Positions 6,031-8,003 of a stretch of 8,003 nt of DNA are shown here, one piece after another. The position numbers and the translations under genes are program-made. Position 1 is the stretch's first letter. Every line of letters starts with the position of its first letter. The stretch is from JAQIBY01 sp964407055 (GTDB taxonomy: Bacteria; Bacteroidota; Bacteroidia; Bacteroidales; ML635J-15), in assembly GCA_964407055.1 (NCBI GenBank), contig CAYOUD010000131.1:1-8003 (forward strand), read 5' to 3'. The notes under the pieces are model-generated. The model saw only the letters and a program-made list of their open reading frames with translations, ran no database searches and had not been told where the DNA came from.

Positions 6031-8003
6031 ATGGACAAAACATATAAAAGACATCTCATCACAACGGCTTTACCATACGCAAACGGACCCGTTCACATCG
6101 GACATCTTGCTGGTGTTTATGTACCTGCCGACATTTATGTCAGATACATGAGATTAAGAAACAGAGATGTGCTTTTCATCGGCGGTTCAGACGAACATGG
6201 TGTGCCGATTACCCTGAGAGCCAGAAAAGAAGGTGTAAGCCCTCAGGATATTGTTGACCGATATCACAAAATCATTAAAAATGCCTTCGAAAATTTCGGT
6301 ATCACCTTCGATATTTATTCCAGAACAACATCAAAAACACATTTTGAAACCGCTTCGGAATTTTTCAAAACCCTTTACGATAAAGGCGAATTTATTGAAA
6401 AAACGATGAAACAGTATTTTGACGAAAAAGAAAATCAGTTTCTTGCAGACCGTTATATTATCGGGACCTGTCCGAAATGCAGTTTTGAAGAAGCCTACGG
6501 AGACCAATGCGAAAAATGTGGCTCGTCACTTTCTCCCGAAGAGCTAATCGATCCACAATCAACCATATCTGGGAATCAACCGATTTTAAAAGAAACCACG
6601 CACTGGTATCTCCCGTTGGACAAATACGAAGACGAACTGCGGCAATGGATTCTTGAAGACCACAAAGAATGGAAACCCAATGTATATGGGCAATGTAAAT
6701 CATGGATTGACGGCGGATTGCGCCCCAGAGCCGTATCCCGAGACCTGAACTGGGGCGTACCCGTGCCAATTGAGGGAGCTGACAACAAAGTGCTTTACGT
6801 ATGGTTCGATGCGCCGATCGGATATATTTCTGCAACCAAAGAATTAACTACCGACTGGGAGAAATACTGGAAAGATGAGGACAGCCGACTTATCCATTTT
6901 ATCGGAAAAGACAATATTGTGTTTCACTGCATTGTCTTCCCGTCCATGTTAAAACACGAAGGCTCTTATATCCTTCCGGATAATGTGCCTGCCAACGAAT
7001 TTCTAAATCTTGAAGGAAATAAAATATCCACAAGCAAAAACTGGGCAGTTTGGCTGCATGAATATCTCGAGGATTTTCCCGGAAAACAGGATGTGCTGCG
7101 TTATGTCCTTACTGCAAATGCTCCGGAAACCAAAGACAACGACTTTACCTGGAAAGATTTTCAGGCAAGAAACAATAATGAGCTCGTTGCAATTCTCGGA
7201 AATTTCGTGAATCGCAGTTTGGTGTTAACCCATAAATATTTTGATGGAAAAGTTCCTGCTGCTGAAAAATGGGGTGAACAAGAAGAAACTATCATTAAGC
7301 AAGTGGGCAAATACAAACTTGGAATTGAGGAAAATCTGGAGCAATTCAAATTCCGTGAAGCATTGAAAAATTTCATAAATATTGCACGACTCGGGAATAA
7401 ATACCTCACCGAATCAGAACCATGGAAACTCATAAAAACCGATGAAGCCCGTGTGAAAGGAATACTTAATGTTTGTTTGCAGTTATCAGCCCATCTTGCA
7501 CATCTCGGAGAAGCCTTTTTGCCTTTTACCATGAAAAAGCTTCGTGAATATCTCAATATTTCTGAAGCATTATGGTTAGAAGACAATGATTTTCAATTAC
7601 TTTCTGAAGGAGCTGAAATCAATAAACCCGGTTTGCTTTTTGAAAAAATTGAAGACAAACAGGTTCAATTTCAATTGGATAAACTTGAAGCAACCAAACA
7701 AAGTAATGCAGCTGAAAAGTTAGAAACGGAACCCATTAAAGAAGCCTGCTCATTTGATGATTTTATGAAAATGGACATCCGCGTTGCCCAAATAGAAACG
7801 GCGGAAAAGGTTGCTAAAACCAAAAAATTGCTCAAATTAACTTTAAATATCGACTCCGAAATCCGTACTGTTGTTTCTGGAATTGCAGAATATTACAAAC
7901 CCGAAGACATTATCGGAATGCAAGTGCTGTATTTGGCAAATCTGGGGCCGAAAAAACTTCGAGGCATCGACTCTGAAGGCATGGTACTCATGGCAAAAGA
8001 ACC
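6031..8003 (+). CDS. metG: Methionyl-tRNA synthetase MetG, truncated by window edge
   Basis: The frame runs from ATG at 6031 to the right edge without a stop: 657 whole codons plus two bases. It is a class I methionyl-tRNA synthetase, which attaches methionine to tRNA-Met and initiator tRNA in the cytosol. The HIGH signature is at 22-25 (GPVHIGHLAG). A CxxC-x9-CxxC zinc knuckle is at C147, C150, C160 and C163. The core segments RAVSRDLNWGVPVP and VWFDAPIGYISAT lie at about 234-262. The KMSKS loop reads KISTS (331-335), in GNKISTSKNWAVW. An anticodon-binding helical domain spans about 370-540. A C-terminal EMAP-II-like tRNA-binding domain begins near 575 (FDDFMKMDIRVAQI) and continues to the edge. 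Proteins of this architecture are usually about 680-700 residues, so perhaps 25-40 residues are missing. The start lies 13 bases after the pdxA stop, has no Shine-Dalgarno, and places HIGH at the usual distance from the N terminus. It is probably cotranscribed with the two genes upstream. Confidence 0.96.
   Translation, partial: MDKTYKRHLITTALPYANGPVHIGHLAGVYVPADIYVRYMRLRNRDVLFIGGSDEHGVPITLRARKEGVSPQDIVDRYHKIIKNAFENFGITFDIYSRTTSKTHFETASEFFKTLYDKGEFIEKTMKQYFDEKENQFLADRYIIGTCPKCSFEEAYGDQCEKCGSSLSPEELIDPQSTISGNQPILKETTHWYLPLDKYEDELRQWILEDHKEWKPNVYGQCKSWIDGGLRPRAVSRDLNWGVPVPIEGADNKVLYVWFDAPIGYISATKELTTDWEKYWKDEDSRLIHFIGKDNIVFHCIVFPSMLKHEGSYILPDNVPANEFLNLEGNKISTSKNWAVWLHEYLEDFPGKQDVLRYVLTANAPETKDNDFTWKDFQARNNNELVAILGNFVNRSLVLTHKYFDGKVPAAEKWGEQEETIIKQVGKYKLGIEENLEQFKFREALKNFINIARLGNKYLTESEPWKLIKTDEARVKGILNVCLQLSAHLAHLGEAFLPFTMKKLREYLNISEALWLEDNDFQLLSEGAEINKPGLLFEKIEDKQVQFQLDKLEATKQSNAAEKLETEPIKEACSFDDFMKMDIRVAQIETAEKVAKTKKLLKLTLNIDSEIRTVVSGIAEYYKPEDIIGMQVLYLANLGPKKLRGIDSEGMVLMAKE

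Noticed and set aside
5592..6062. Minus strand frame opposite the end of pdxA and start of metG (156 codons)
   Set aside because: It is antisense to conserved PdxA motifs and bridges two real genes, with low-complexity Phe/Cys-rich translation and no family resemblance.
6458..7586. Minus strand frames opposite metG (125 and 141 codons)
   Set aside because: They are shadows of the conserved metG coding sequence with no independent support.

Overview
The window comes from a member of the Bacteroidota. A C-terminal type IX secretion (T9SS) sorting domain is present, the genes lack Shine-Dalgarno sequences and have A-rich leaders, and sequences resembling the Bacteroidota promoter -7 element (TAnnTTTG) sit upstream of two genes. 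A run of exactly 100 N (3218-3317) shows this is a scaffolded draft or metagenome assembly. I cannot resolve a genus.

Layout, left to right: (1) the 3' part of a secreted or surface repeat protein with a T9SS type A sorting domain (+, 1-903, cut by the window edge). (2) 31 bases downstream and convergent, dnaG, the replicative primase (-, 935-2872). (3) A 643-base divergent intergenic region (2873-3515). It holds the likely dnaG promoter, an array of imperfect ~30-34 bp palindromic repeats broken by the assembly gap, and the likely promoter of the next gene. (4) Three tightly spaced rightward genes that look like one operon: an M17 leucyl aminopeptidase (3516-4946), pdxA of vitamin B6 synthesis (4968-6017), and metG, methionyl-tRNA synthetase (6031 to beyond the right edge).

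The protein-coding content is ordinary housekeeping plus one T9SS cargo protein, with no sign of a defence system, phage, transposase gene or RNA gene. The part least explained by genes is the repeat array. Its units come in three types in a fixed order (C-A-B-C, gap, A-B-C) with a period of about 98 bp. Inverted repeats with 4-base loops fall on the unit junctions. The array lies between two divergent promoters, where a transcription terminator would not be expected. I report it as the main item for a second look, but I do not claim that it is a new system.
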